From Pseudopedobacter sp038237895 (GTDB lineage Bacteria > Bacteroidota > Bacteroidia > Sphingobacteriales > Sphingobacteriaceae), in NCBI GenBank assembly GCA_038237895.1, contig JBBRYE010000001.1, positions 1 to 64,000 of the forward strand: a DNA stretch of 64,000 nucleotides, in the 5' to 3' direction. The notes below the pieces were generated by a model. That model saw nothing but the letters and a program-made list of their open reading frames with translations, was not told the DNA's origin and did no database searches. Shown here piece by piece: positions 51,544 to 60,768 of this stretch (its first letter is position 1; each line of letters begins with the position of its first letter). A program made the position numbers and the translations under genes.

Positions 51544-53427
51544 TTATATCAAACTCACACTCCTATTAACAAAAGCAGTTAAATCAGCTCCTGTTAACAT
51601 TCCTTGAGAAAGCAATGCCAAATCGAAAGCTTGTTTAGCTAAAGCTGATTGTTCGGCTTCATCAGTGCTTGCTAAAATTTTGTTCACTATTTTATGGTTT
51701 CCATTGATGGCAACTTTGTAGCTATCTGGCATATTTCCGTAGAAACTCATTCCACCGCCCATTGCAGCCATGTCTTTCATCCTACGCATAAACTCATCCA
51801 TAGTAACTGTTACAGGCAATTCATCCGGACTTAAAGCTTCCACTTCTACTTGGTAAGCAGGTTTGTTAATCGCTTTTTCAAAGATTTCTTTTACCTGTTT
51901 TGTTTGGTCCTCGCTTAAAACGTGTTCCATTTTCTCGCCTTTGTCAATCAATTTATCAGCAGTGCTAGAATCCACACGTTTCAATTGTGTTTTTTCTAAT
52001 TTCTGCTCCATCTGGCTTACAAAATGAGAATCAATTGGCGTATCCATCAACAAAACATCATAACCTTTACGAGTTGCCGATTGAATAAAACCATCTTGTT
52101 TAGCTGGATCAACAGTATATAAATAAATTAAATTACCGTCTTTATCCGTTTGGATGTCTTTTACTTTATCGCGGTATTCATCCATGGTAAAGTTTTTCTT
52201 TTCGGTGTTGGTAAACAAAGCGAAATCTTTGGCTTTATCGTAGAATTTCTCTTCAGAAATCATTCCGTATTTTACAAATAAGCCAATATCGCTCCATTTA
52301 GTTTCATAAGCAGCTCTGTCTTTTTTAAAGAGTTCACCTAATTTTTCAGCCACTTTTTTAGTGATGTAACTATTAATTTTCTTCACATTGCTATCTGCTT
52401 GTAAGAAACTTCTAGAAACGTTTAATGGAATATCCGGTGAATCAATCACACCATGTAACAACATCAAAAACTCAGGTACAATGTCTTTTACTTCATCAGT
52501 AATAAACACCTGGCGACTAAATAATTTGATTTTATTTCTTTGGATTTCAACATCGTTTTTCAATTTAGGGAAATATAAAACTCCAGTTAAATTGAAAGGA
52601 TAATCTACGTTTAAATGAATCCAGAATAATGGATCTTCTTGAAAAGGATAAAGTTCTTTATAGAATTTTATATAATCTTCGTCAGTTAATTCAGTTGGAG
52701 ATTGGGTCCAAATTGGTTTTGCACCATTAATTACATTTGGAACTTCAACAGATTTGTATTGCTTTTTTCCTTCTGCATCTTCGCCATCTTCAACGCTATC
52801 GGTTGTGATACCGAAAACTAATTTTACGGTTAAAAACTTGAAATATTTATCTAAAATGGTTTGTAATTTTTGTTGGTCTAAAAACTCTTCCGATTCACTA
52901 TTTACATGTAAAATAATGTCTGTTCCTCTGGTGGTTCTTATTCCTTCTTTGATCTCAAATTCTGTACTTCCATCGCAAATCCAAGCAGCAGGTTCTGCAC
53001 CATCCTGATAAGATAAAGTTTGAATCTCTACATGGTCTGAAACCATAAAAGCAGAGTAAAATCCTAAACCAAATTTACCAATAATCTCATTGGCATCTTT
53101 AGCGTCTTTAAATTTCTCTACAAACTCGGTTGCTCCAGAGAAAGCAATTTGATTGATGTATTTTTTAATTTCTTCGGCAGTCATTCCCAAACCATTGTCA
53201 GAAATGGTGATGGTTTTTTTATCCTTATCAAAAGATACGTTCACTTCTAAATCACCCAACTCGCCATTATACTGACCTAAGCCAGATAATCTTTTTATTT
53301 TTTGAGTTGCATCAGCAGCGTTAGAAACCAACTCTCTTAAAAATATCTCGTTATCAGAGTATAAAAACTTTTTGATGATTGGGAAAATATTCTCCGTATG
53401 AATTGAAATCGTTCCTTTTTCCTTCAT
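51544..53427 (-). CDS. htpG: Molecular chaperone HtpG (Hsp90)
   Basis: The 627-residue protein is bacterial Hsp90. It has the N-terminal GHKL ATPase domain (about 1-215) with IFLRELVSNAADA, ISDNGLGM and GKFGLGFYSAFMV, then the middle domain (about 225-490) with LYFPKL and the catalytic-loop RSFLQ segment (VSRSFLQAD), and the C-terminal dimerisation domain. Length equals that of typical HtpG. It remodels client proteins under stress. Its 3' end is partly duplicated at 48610-48668. A 13-base palindrome upstream (53504-53516) may be regulatory. Confidence 0.98.
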   Translation of the reverse strand: MKEKGTISIHTENIFPIIKKFLYSDNEIFLRELVSNAADATQKIKRLSGLGQYNGELGDLEVNVSFDKDKKTITISDNGLGMTAEEIKKYINQIAFSGATEFVEKFKDAKDANEIIGKFGLGFYSAFMVSDHVEIQTLSYQDGAEPAAWICDGSTEFEIKEGIRTTRGTDIILHVNSESEEFLDQQKLQTILDKYFKFLTVKLVFGITTDSVEDGEDAEGKKQYKSVEVPNVINGAKPIWTQSPTELTDEDYIKFYKELYPFQEDPLFWIHLNVDYPFNLTGVLYFPKLKNDVEIQRNKIKLFSRQVFITDEVKDIVPEFLMLLHGVIDSPDIPLNVSRSFLQADSNVKKINSYITKKVAEKLGELFKKDRAAYETKWSDIGLFVKYGMISEEKFYDKAKDFALFTNTEKKNFTMDEYRDKVKDIQTDKDGNLIYLYTVDPAKQDGFIQSATRKGYDVLLMDTPIDSHFVSQMEQKLEKTQLKRVDSSTADKLIDKGEKMEHVLSEDQTKQVKEIFEKAINKPAYQVEVEALSPDELPVTVTMDEFMRRMKDMAAMGGGMSFYGNMPDSYKVAINGNHKIVNKILASTDEAEQSALAKQAFDLALLSQGMLTGADLTAFVNRSVSLI

Positions 53428-53503
53428 GATATATTTATGTCTATTTTAAATTTTATGTTTACGGTAGAGCTAACATCAATGCTTGTTCCAAATGAGTTTT
53501 GCG

Positions 53504-53516
53504 TGTCAAGTTGACA
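53504..53516. promoter_or_regulatory. Palindrome upstream of htpG, possible operator
   Basis: TGTCAAGTTGACA is a perfect 6-bp inverted repeat around one base, 77 bases ahead of the htpG ATG. It also contains TTGACA. A repressor site or part of a stress promoter is possible; no regulator is known from the sequence. Confidence 0.35.
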
Positions 53517-53609
53517 GGGAATGGGATTTGTAATTTGGACATTTGGTGAATCTTAATTTTATTCAAACATCATGTTCTGTGTGTTAATAGACCATCTCTC
53601 CTTAATTTC

Positions 53610-53629
53610 GGTCTGTGAGGACACAGACC
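53610..53629. repeat. Palindrome of the GTGAGGACAC family
   Basis: GGTCTGTGAGGACACAGACC folds into an 8-bp stem with an AGGA loop. It shares the GTGAGGACAC core with the two units between hemB and hemCD. Confidence 0.8.
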
Positions 53630-53812
53630 TAGGTGGAAAAATTATTGCATAAATTAATTTGAGCAAATTTAACCCCGACGATTTAAGTTATCTAAACCTG
53701 ATTGAAGTGAAAATCCTTTTCTTTTTTTGGAAAGAAAAGATTGTAACGAAAAGCAGGACTATCCTTATTAGTTGACGAATGTTTTTGCTTTTCAAAAAAA
53801 TTTATTCAAAAA

Positions 53813-53844
53813 AAATCAGCACCAAAATAAATTGATGCTGATTT
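53813..53844 (-). terminator. Terminator of the metalloprotease gene
   Basis: AAATCAGCA (53813-53821) pairs with TGCTGATTT (53836-53844); on the minus strand a run of T follows. It lies 20 bases after the stop at 53865. Confidence 0.88.
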
Positions 53845-53864
53845 CTATTAAAATTATTTAATTC

Positions 53865-56363
53865 TTACTTTTTAGGGTCTAAAATTAAGTTTATCCTTGC
53901 TAAAGCATCAACTAAATGAGCTTTAATAATGGTGTTACTATATCTTGGCAACGCTCTTTTAATATCCGATTGTAAACTAACCAACTCTAATCTTGCCATT
54001 GGTGTAATATCCGTTTTTGTAGGATCTACACTTGTTACTCCAAATCTTGCAAATGCAGATGCTTGTGTGGGATCTGGAGGGGTTAATAAAAATCCTAATC
54101 TATCAATATAGGCTCTTTGTAAATTTCTACGGAAAACATCAATGTTTGCTCCAGTGCTTAACTCAGACCAAATACCAGCGTGTAAATCAGCAAATAATTC
54201 ATCTAAAGAATAAGCCTTAGCACTATTCTTTGTAGAATTATCTATTACTCTAGCTAATCTAGATGGATCTAAAATTCCATTTAATGCAGAAACCTGAACT
54301 CTTCTTACTTTGTCGTCCAAATCTGCATTATCAAACTTGTTAGTTTCAGCACTAATAAACATCCAATTTGGTGTTTTAAAAGCTTGTTCTACAATAAATT
54401 TTACGCTTGCTTTTTGCTTAGCTTCATCTACATGAGTATAAACTGCTCCGGCCTGATCGTAAGTTTTATCGTTTTGATAAATTCCACCAATACTTGCCCT
54501 AACGTGGCCCATGTAACGGTTAAACTGACCTAAAACTTCGCCATATAATTCTTCTAAATTATCATAAGGCTTACCTTCTTCGTAAGTCCATTTTTTGATA
54601 TTTGGAATGATACGTTTTAAGTTTGCAATTCCGTAAGTAGATGCTTTAATGGCATCATCTCCTAAATCTTCAGATTGTGCTCTTGGATCAATTGGATTAC
54701 CTGTTTGCGCTCCGTAAAAATAAATAGGATTTCCAGCTCTTTCTACTGTCCATTTATTTAAAATTTTAGCTTGCTCTTCCTCTGTTTTGTTAGGGAAATA
54801 AGTGTATCCCCACTTAACAGCCCACTGATCATAAGGACCTATACCTGGATATAATACAACTCCTTTATCTTCTGGCTGTGCGATATAATTGAAACGGGCA
54901 TAATCCATAATTGACGGTGCAGTACCACCCATTTTTTGAGTAAACGTTGCCGAGCGTAAACTATCTACAGGATAAGCAACAGAAGAGCCAAAGTTATGTG
55001 GCAAACCTAAAGTATGTCCAACTTCATGAGAAGATACAAAACGTATTAATTGTCCCATAACTTCATCACTAAATTTTGGCATACGAGCCGCTGGATTTAC
55101 AGCCGCTGTTTGTACAAAAAACCAGTTTCTTACTAAATTCATTACGTTGTGGTACCAACCTATATCAGATTCTATAATTTCGCCAGAACGTGGATCAGAA
55201 ATATGAGGCCCGTAAGCATTTGCAATATTAGAAGCAAAATATCTAATTACAGAATATCTAGCGTCTTCTGGCGACCAATCTGGATCATTAGTTGGTGCTT
55301 CTAAACAAGTAATTGCATTTTTAAACCCTGCAGCTTCAAAAGCTTTATTCCAATCTTTTACCCCTTCTATTAAATAAGGTCTCCATTTTTTTGGAGTTGC
55401 TGGATCTATGTAATAAACAATTTGTTTCTTAGGCTCTACCAATTCGCCTCTGGCATAAGCGGCTTCATCTTTTGGCTCTAATTTCCATCTTGCAATGTAA
55501 CGTGTAACCGTAGCTTTTTGGGCATCAATTCCGTAATCCGTTTGTCGGCGAGAAAAGTAACCCACCCTGTCATCATTTAATCTAGCAGCCATTGGCACTT
55601 TTGGTAACAGCACCATTGATGTGTTTAATTCTACAGTTACAGAACCTAATGAACCATCTCCTGGAGGGCTTGCCGCCGAGTAAGTTTTGATGGATCTTGC
55701 TTCAATATTAATTGGAAAAGATCTGATTGAATCTATATAAGACCTAGTTTCATCTAATCTTGTAATTTTATATTGCGTTTTTGTATTTTGTTGTAATCCT
55801 AAAGCTTGTACATCTTTAGCAAAAAAATCAGTAACATCTATAACAACCGCTGTAGAATCTTTACCTTTTGCTTTAATATCAAAAGATGCTAAAATTGGGG
55901 ATAAATTAGAGTTTCTAACAGATTCATACATGTCTGTTCCAGGTGCAGCAACATTTGTATAAGACGGTACACGAATCATAACTTGTGTTCCTCTTTTTTC
56001 CCAAACCCAAACTTGTTCGTTTAGTTCTTCACCGCCATAAGTTCCATCTGCGGCTGGAGTTTTAGAATAACGTGTTACCGCTAACATTTCCCTGCCAAAT
56101 AAAGAATCAGGAATTTCATAGTAATATTTATCCTCCACTTTGTGGACAGTAAATAAACCAACGTCTGTTTTAGCTTTGGCAGTTATTACCTCTTTATAAG
56201 GTTTCATTCCGCCTTCTTTTTTAGGAGTAGCGGGTTTAACTGCGGCCGAAGAGGCCATTTTTGCTTTTTCTGCTTCTTTCTTTTTTTGAGCAGAACAAGC
56301 AGATACAGCCACCGCCAGTGAAAATAATCCCGCTAGTTTTAAGGTGTGTAAATTTCTTTTCAT
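53865..56363 (-). CDS. Zinc-dependent metalloprotease lipoprotein (DUF5117/DUF5118 type)
   Basis: The 832-residue protein begins with a lipoprotein signal (lipobox VSAC, Cys23) and a Lys/Ala/Pro-rich linker. A large N-terminal beta region of the DUF5117/5118 type follows (about 60-300, with LFTVHKVEDKYYYEIPDSLFG). The protease domain contains SSHEVGHTLGLPHNFGSS, where HEVGH is residues 446-450 and the third ligand His is at 456, an extended zinc site of the metzincin kind, and SIMDYARFNY as a probable Met-turn. It should sit in the outer membrane or periplasm. The family is widespread in Bacteroidota; substrates are unknown. Zinc ligands are intact. Confidence 0.92.
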   Translation of the reverse strand: MKRNLHTLKLAGLFSLAVAVSACSAQKKKEAEKAKMASSAAVKPATPKKEGGMKPYKEVITAKAKTDVGLFTVHKVEDKYYYEIPDSLFGREMLAVTRYSKTPAADGTYGGEELNEQVWVWEKRGTQVMIRVPSYTNVAAPGTDMYESVRNSNLSPILASFDIKAKGKDSTAVVIDVTDFFAKDVQALGLQQNTKTQYKITRLDETRSYIDSIRSFPINIEARSIKTYSAASPPGDGSLGSVTVELNTSMVLLPKVPMAARLNDDRVGYFSRRQTDYGIDAQKATVTRYIARWKLEPKDEAAYARGELVEPKKQIVYYIDPATPKKWRPYLIEGVKDWNKAFEAAGFKNAITCLEAPTNDPDWSPEDARYSVIRYFASNIANAYGPHISDPRSGEIIESDIGWYHNVMNLVRNWFFVQTAAVNPAARMPKFSDEVMGQLIRFVSSHEVGHTLGLPHNFGSSVAYPVDSLRSATFTQKMGGTAPSIMDYARFNYIAQPEDKGVVLYPGIGPYDQWAVKWGYTYFPNKTEEEQAKILNKWTVERAGNPIYFYGAQTGNPIDPRAQSEDLGDDAIKASTYGIANLKRIIPNIKKWTYEEGKPYDNLEELYGEVLGQFNRYMGHVRASIGGIYQNDKTYDQAGAVYTHVDEAKQKASVKFIVEQAFKTPNWMFISAETNKFDNADLDDKVRRVQVSALNGILDPSRLARVIDNSTKNSAKAYSLDELFADLHAGIWSELSTGANIDVFRRNLQRAYIDRLGFLLTPPDPTQASAFARFGVTSVDPTKTDITPMARLELVSLQSDIKRALPRYSNTIIKAHLVDALARINLILDPKK

Positions 56364-56747
56364 ATAGTTATTAGGGTTTCTTTAATTTCACAATGTAGCT
56401 AATAAATAAAAATGATGGAAATATTAACTGTTTTGTTACTTAAATTATTTGATTAATACTTTGATTATAATAAAATTTAAAATTGTTCATTTATTTTAAC
56501 GTTTTAACAGGCTTTTTTTTTATCTTTTTTTGCAATTACTTTGTGGCAAAAGCAAAAAAAAGCCTGACCGAATTACAGGAGGGGATGTCATTTCTCCGAA
56601 GAAGTCCTTTGGACAATCCCTAACGCGAAAAAATATCATCATTAAGAATAAACCTTCAAATTTCATTTATGATAATGCAATTTAAATTCACTTAAAACAA
56701 TCTGAAGAAAAAATAAATTATTAGCTGATAATTAGCACACAAATTTA
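56364..56747. other. 384-base intergenic region between the LUD-domain gene and the metalloprotease
   Basis: Contains a 13-bp inverted repeat CAGGCTTTTTTTT (56508-56520 with 56554-56566) and the end CAATCCCTAACGC (56615-56627) of the dispersed element family, so it is probably a further, diverged copy. The A/T-rich stretch next to 56363 should hold the metalloprotease promoter, but no clear TTTG/TAnnTTTG pair was seen. Confidence 0.6.
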
Positions 56748-57392
56748 CTAAATGCCATCATCTAATAAAAAAACATAAAGTTCTTTAGGCCCATGAGCAC
56801 CTAAAACTAATGTTTTCTCGATATCGGCAGTACGGCTTGGGCCCGTAATATTAGAAATCATAGAAGGTAAATTGCTGCCATATTTTTTCTTTATGATGTT
56901 GAATCCATCTTTCAAATCCATCACCATTTGAGAAGTGTAGGCAACTACAATGTGGGCATGAGGATAAATGCTCAATCTCCTGCCGGCGGCATTGCCATTA
57001 CTTACCATTATTGATCCGTTTCTAGCAATTAAACACTCGCAAAGTGTTAAACCTACTTCTGCTAATTCAAAATCTTTATCGGTAGCGTAAAAAGGATATT
57101 CGTATGTATTTAATAGTTCTTGAAGTTGTGGTTCCCAACAGTAGATTTTTCGCCATTTTTTTTCTTCGGCTAAAAGTAAAATGTTTTCTATAAATGTGAT
57201 TTCATCTTCACAATAAACAAATTGCCCAGAAACTCTGGTAAATTCTTCTGCAAAAATAACTTCTGGAGATTCTGTTGTAGGCGGGTAAAGTGGTAAATCT
57301 TCTAAATTAGGATAAGGATTTTCTCTTTTCTCTAAAAGTGCTTTTCTTATTTTTTTTAATAATTGCTCTTTTGAAGTAGTACTATCCTTCAT
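56748..57392 (-). CDS. LUD-domain (LutC/YkgG-like) lactate utilisation protein
   Basis: The 214-residue protein belongs to the LUD family: VGLTLCECLIARNGSIMVSN (core CECLIARNGS), AHIVVAYTSQMV and SNITGPSRTADIEKTLVLGAHGP are its signature. LutC-type proteins take part, with LutA and LutB, in L-lactate oxidation; neither is nearby. Alone beside ftsH it is common in Bacteroidota and its role is uncertain. It follows the ftsH terminator by about 35 bases and could be reached by read-through. Confidence 0.88.
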   Translation of the reverse strand: MKDSTTSKEQLLKKIRKALLEKRENPYPNLEDLPLYPPTTESPEVIFAEEFTRVSGQFVYCEDEITFIENILLLAEEKKWRKIYCWEPQLQELLNTYEYPFYATDKDFELAEVGLTLCECLIARNGSIMVSNGNAAGRRLSIYPHAHIVVAYTSQMVMDLKDGFNIIKKKYGSNLPSMISNITGPSRTADIEKTLVLGAHGPKELYVFLLDDGI

Positions 57393-57426
57393 GTAATTTT
57401 ATAATTGAGGATGATGGCAAGAAAAC

Positions 57427-57451
57427 AGCTCAAGTTTTTTAAACTTGAGCT
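57427..57451 (-). terminator. Terminator after ftsH
   Basis: AGCTCAAGTTT (57427-57437) pairs perfectly with AAACTTGAGCT (57441-57451) around a three-base loop, 13 bases after the ftsH stop. Confidence 0.8.
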
Positions 57452-57464
57452 ATTTAAAGATTTA

Positions 57465-59549
57465 TTATTTCGCTTCTGAAACTTGTATAGGTTCTGTAGA
57501 ATCTCCTACGGGTTCAGGGTGAATGTTTTCTGCAATTACAGTTTGATCGCCTCCTTCTTTTCCGTTTACAAATTCATCATAAGTTGTGCGGTTATCAAAC
57601 GGACGTTTACCCAAAATTTCTTCTAAATCACTTTGGAAAAGAATTTCTTTTTCTAAAAGTTTAACAGCTAAAGCCTCTAATCCATCTCTTTTTTCGGTCA
57701 ATAAATCTTTGGTTTTTTTATAAATTTCTTTAATTAAATCTCTAACCTCAGAATCAATTAGCTCGGCCGTTTCATCAGAATATGGCTTATTAAAGTTATA
57801 TTCATTTCCGTTATCATTAAATGAAACATTACCTACTTTTTCACTCATTCCATAAACCGTAACCATAGCATAGGCTAATTTCGTAATGCGTTCTAAATCA
57901 TTTTGTGCACCTGTAGATATTTTGCCGAAAGTAATATCTTCAGCAACACGTCCACCCATTGTCATACACATTCCGTCAGAAAGTTGCTCAATTGTGTATA
58001 AAAATTGTTCTTTTGGTAAATATTGTGCGTAACCTAATGCCGCAACACCACGTGGCACAATAGAAACTTTTACTAAAGGATCTGCATGTTCTAAAAACCA
58101 ACCTGCAATTGCATGACCTGCTTCATGATATGCAACAATTTTTTTCTCCTCTGGAGAAATAATTTTATTTTTCTTTTCTAAACCGCCAATTACTCTATCA
58201 ACTGCATCCTGAAAATCTTGCATATCTACTGCCTCCTTATTTCTACGAGCGGCGATTAAAGCAGCTTCATTACAAACGTTGGCAATTTCTGCTCCGGCAA
58301 AACCTGGAGTTTGTGCTGATAACTTTTTAGGATCAACTCCATCTGCTAATTTTAGAGGTTGTAAATGCACTTTAAAAATTTGCTCTCTTCCTACTAAATC
58401 TGGCTTATCAATAGAAATTTGTCTATCAAAACGTCCGGGTCTTAATAATGCCGAATCCAATACATCAGGACGATTAGTTGCTGCCATAATGATAATACCC
58501 GAATCGGTTCCAAAACCATCCATCTCTACTAATAATTGATTCAAGGTGTTTTCACGTTCATCATTGCCGCCAACCATGCTATTTTTACCACGAGCTCTGC
58601 CAATTGCATCAATCTCATCAATAAAAATAATACAAGGCGCTTTATCTTTTGCTTGTTTAAATAAGTCTCTTACTCTAGAAGCTCCTACACCTACAAACAT
58701 CTCCACAAAATCAGACCCTGAAAGAGAAAAGAATGGAACCTGAGCTTCGCCAGCAACAGCTTTAGCCATTAAAGTTTTACCCGTTCCGGGCGAACCCACT
58801 AATAAGGCTCCTTTGGGAATTTTACCGCCTAAATTTGTGTATTTAGTGGGGTTTTTAAGGAAATCTACAATTTCCATTACCTCTTGTTTGGCTTCTTCCA
58901 AACCAGCCACATCACTAAATGTGATACTTACCTGAGATTCTTTATCAAAAAGTGTAGCTTTTGATTTACCAATGTTAAAGATTTGACCTCCAGCGCCGCC
59001 TCCGGCACCACCACCCATTCTTTTCATAATAAAAATCCAAACCACTACGAAAATTCCGATAGGAACTATAAATGACCAGAAAAGAGAAGAGAATGGACTT
59101 GTTCTAGACTCGTAACTTAATGGAACCTTTTGTTGCTCGGTATAATCTTTTTGAGATTCCTTTAAACGACTTTGCAAAGATTCAAATGAACCATCTGTAA
59201 AGTAATATTGAGGATTAGAACCGCTTATAGAAAAATTGTTGCGCTCTTTAAGATCTTTGTATTTGGCTTCTGACAGCCTGTCTTTTTTAATGTAAACTTC
59301 TGCCACAACCAAATCTTCTTGTTTATAGGCAATTAGCTTTTCAACATCTCCATTTTTTAACATGTCGTTTTCAAACTTTTGATATGTTATTAAACGAGCA
59401 TTGCTGCTGCTCATAAAGAATTGAATTCCTAAAATAACTAAAATTACAATTCCGTAAACCCACATAATATTAAACTTAGGTGGCTTTGGAATTATTTTTT
59501 TACCAGGAACTTTTTTTATTTGTTTCTTTTTATCTAAACTTTCTTTCAT
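57465..59549 (-). CDS. ftsH: ATP-dependent zinc metalloprotease FtsH
   Basis: The 694-residue protein has two N-terminal membrane helices (about 28-46 and 157-175) around a periplasmic domain, then an AAA+ module with Walker A GSPGTGKT (252-259), IIFIDEIDAIGR and the arginine-finger segment LRPGRFDR. The M41 protease follows, with HEAGH (475-479). A glycine-rich linker follows the second helix. It extracts and degrades membrane proteins and short-lived regulators. The C-terminus ends in an acidic tail. It follows rsfS after 23 bases and should be cotranscribed. Confidence 0.98.
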   Translation of the reverse strand: MKESLDKKKQIKKVPGKKIIPKPPKFNIMWVYGIVILVILGIQFFMSSSNARLITYQKFENDMLKNGDVEKLIAYKQEDLVVAEVYIKKDRLSEAKYKDLKERNNFSISGSNPQYYFTDGSFESLQSRLKESQKDYTEQQKVPLSYESRTSPFSSLFWSFIVPIGIFVVVWIFIMKRMGGGAGGGAGGQIFNIGKSKATLFDKESQVSITFSDVAGLEEAKQEVMEIVDFLKNPTKYTNLGGKIPKGALLVGSPGTGKTLMAKAVAGEAQVPFFSLSGSDFVEMFVGVGASRVRDLFKQAKDKAPCIIFIDEIDAIGRARGKNSMVGGNDERENTLNQLLVEMDGFGTDSGIIIMAATNRPDVLDSALLRPGRFDRQISIDKPDLVGREQIFKVHLQPLKLADGVDPKKLSAQTPGFAGAEIANVCNEAALIAARRNKEAVDMQDFQDAVDRVIGGLEKKNKIISPEEKKIVAYHEAGHAIAGWFLEHADPLVKVSIVPRGVAALGYAQYLPKEQFLYTIEQLSDGMCMTMGGRVAEDITFGKISTGAQNDLERITKLAYAMVTVYGMSEKVGNVSFNDNGNEYNFNKPYSDETAELIDSEVRDLIKEIYKKTKDLLTEKRDGLEALAVKLLEKEILFQSDLEEILGKRPFDNRTTYDEFVNGKEGGDQTVIAENIHPEPVGDSTEPIQVSEAK

Positions 59550-59572
59550 CTCTTTTTTCTTTTGGCTTAATA

Positions 59573-59950
59573 CTAAGCGCTTTTGTAGTGTTCAAATTCT
59601 GCATCTCCCCACAAATCTTCAAGCCCATAAAATGCTCTTTTATCGGTTCTAAAAATATGTACTACAACATCAAAATAATCTAATAATATCCACTCTGCAT
59701 GTTGCAAACCTTCTTTTTTATAAGGATCTTGCCCGGTTGCTTCAAAAACTTCTTTCTCCACACTATCTGCTATAGCTTTTATCTGAGTAGAAGACTCGGC
59801 ATGACAAATAACAAAATAATCGGCAACAGAACTGTGGATATTTCTTAAATCCAATCTCACTATATCATTGCCTTTTTTTTCTTGTATACCATTAATTATG
59901 ATCTCAGAAAAACTTGTGGAGAGTAGGTTAGCGTTTTTATTTTTTATCAT
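59573..59950 (-). CDS. rsfS: Ribosomal silencing factor RsfS
   Basis: The 125-residue protein has the family core: DIVRLDLRNIHSSVADYFVICHAES, AIADSVEKEV and EGLQHAEWILLDYFDVVVHIF. RsfS binds ribosomal protein L14 and blocks subunit joining when nutrients are short. It is the first gene of the rsfS-ftsH unit and is divergent from birA with only 46 bases between them, so their promoters must overlap. Confidence 0.95.
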   Translation of the reverse strand: MIKNKNANLLSTSFSEIIINGIQEKKGNDIVRLDLRNIHSSVADYFVICHAESSTQIKAIADSVEKEVFEATGQDPYKKEGLQHAEWILLDYFDVVVHIFRTDKRAFYGLEDLWGDAEFEHYKSA

Positions 59951-59996
59951 TAAAAAAATTTAATTTTGAGCTATATTATTAATTTTATATAGCACT

Positions 59997-60767
59997 TTGC
60001 AAAATAACACATTTTTAACACTATTTGTTGGACAAACCATTGTAAAATTATCGTCGGTAGATTCAACAAACACATATGTTAAAAAACTACTTTCAAATTC
60101 TAAGCCATTGCTAGATGGTACTGTTATTATGGCAGACCACCAATTTGCAGGTAGAGGGCAAAGTAATAATGTTTGGGAAAGTAAACCCGGCGAAAACCTC
60201 ACTTTTAGTATCTATTTAAATCCAACATTTTTAGCCGTAAACCATCAATTTGAATTGAATAAAGCTATTTGTTTAGGTATTATAGATTATTTAATTTCCC
60301 TAATCGGGGATGATTGTAAAATTAAATGGCCAAATGACATCTATTATCAAGATAAAAAGATAGGTGGAATTTTAATTGAAAATGTTACAAAAGGTTATCA
60401 ATTAAAGGATAGTATAGTTGGAATTGGGCTAAATATTAATCAAAAAGAATTTGGAGAACTTAATTATAGAGCAAGCTCTTTATCAAAAATCTTACATCAG
60501 GATTATGACTTAGATAAATTATTAGCTCAAATTTGCCAATCAATAGAAAAGCGTTATTTGCAATTGAAAGCCAAGAAATTTGAGGTTTTAAACACAGATT
60601 ACACCACCAAACTTTTTAGATTAAATGAACTGCATTTATTTAAAATAGATGAGCAAGACATGGAAGGAATTATAATTGGCGTTGATAAAAATGGGCGTTT
60701 GCAATTAGAAATAAACAATAGCATTAGAGAGTTTGATTTAAAAGAAATTACATTCATATTTAATTGA
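59997..60767 (+). CDS. birA: Biotin-[acetyl-CoA-carboxylase] ligase
   Basis: The 256-residue protein has the catalytic biotin ligase domain: VDSTNTYVKKLL, FAGRGQSNNVW (the biotinyl-AMP loop), KWPNDIYYQDKKIGGILIE, and a short C-terminal domain. The N-terminal helix-turn-helix repressor domain of E. coli BirA is absent, so it acts only as an enzyme. It would biotinylate the carrier protein encoded at 15055. The start is TTG at 59997 (MQNNTFLTLF); no ATG is in frame before the conserved region. One base separates its stop from the next start. Confidence 0.93.
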   Translation: MQNNTFLTLFVGQTIVKLSSVDSTNTYVKKLLSNSKPLLDGTVIMADHQFAGRGQSNNVWESKPGENLTFSIYLNPTFLAVNHQFELNKAICLGIIDYLISLIGDDCKIKWPNDIYYQDKKIGGILIENVTKGYQLKDSIVGIGLNINQKEFGELNYRASSLSKILHQDYDLDKLLAQICQSIEKRYLQLKAKKFEVLNTDYTTKLFRLNELHLFKIDEQDMEGIIIGVDKNGRLQLEINNSIREFDLKEITFIFN

Positions 60768-60768
60768 A

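Larger units (their letters stand above)
53428..53864. other. 437-base intergenic region upstream of htpG
   Basis: Holds the 13-base palindrome TGTCAAGTTGACA (53504-53516), the REP-like palindrome GGTCTGTGAGGACACAGACC (53610-53629), a degraded dispersed element (53700-53764, GATTGAAGTGAAAATCC and TTTTTTTGGAAAG) and the terminator of the metalloprotease gene. No gene found. Confidence 0.7.
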
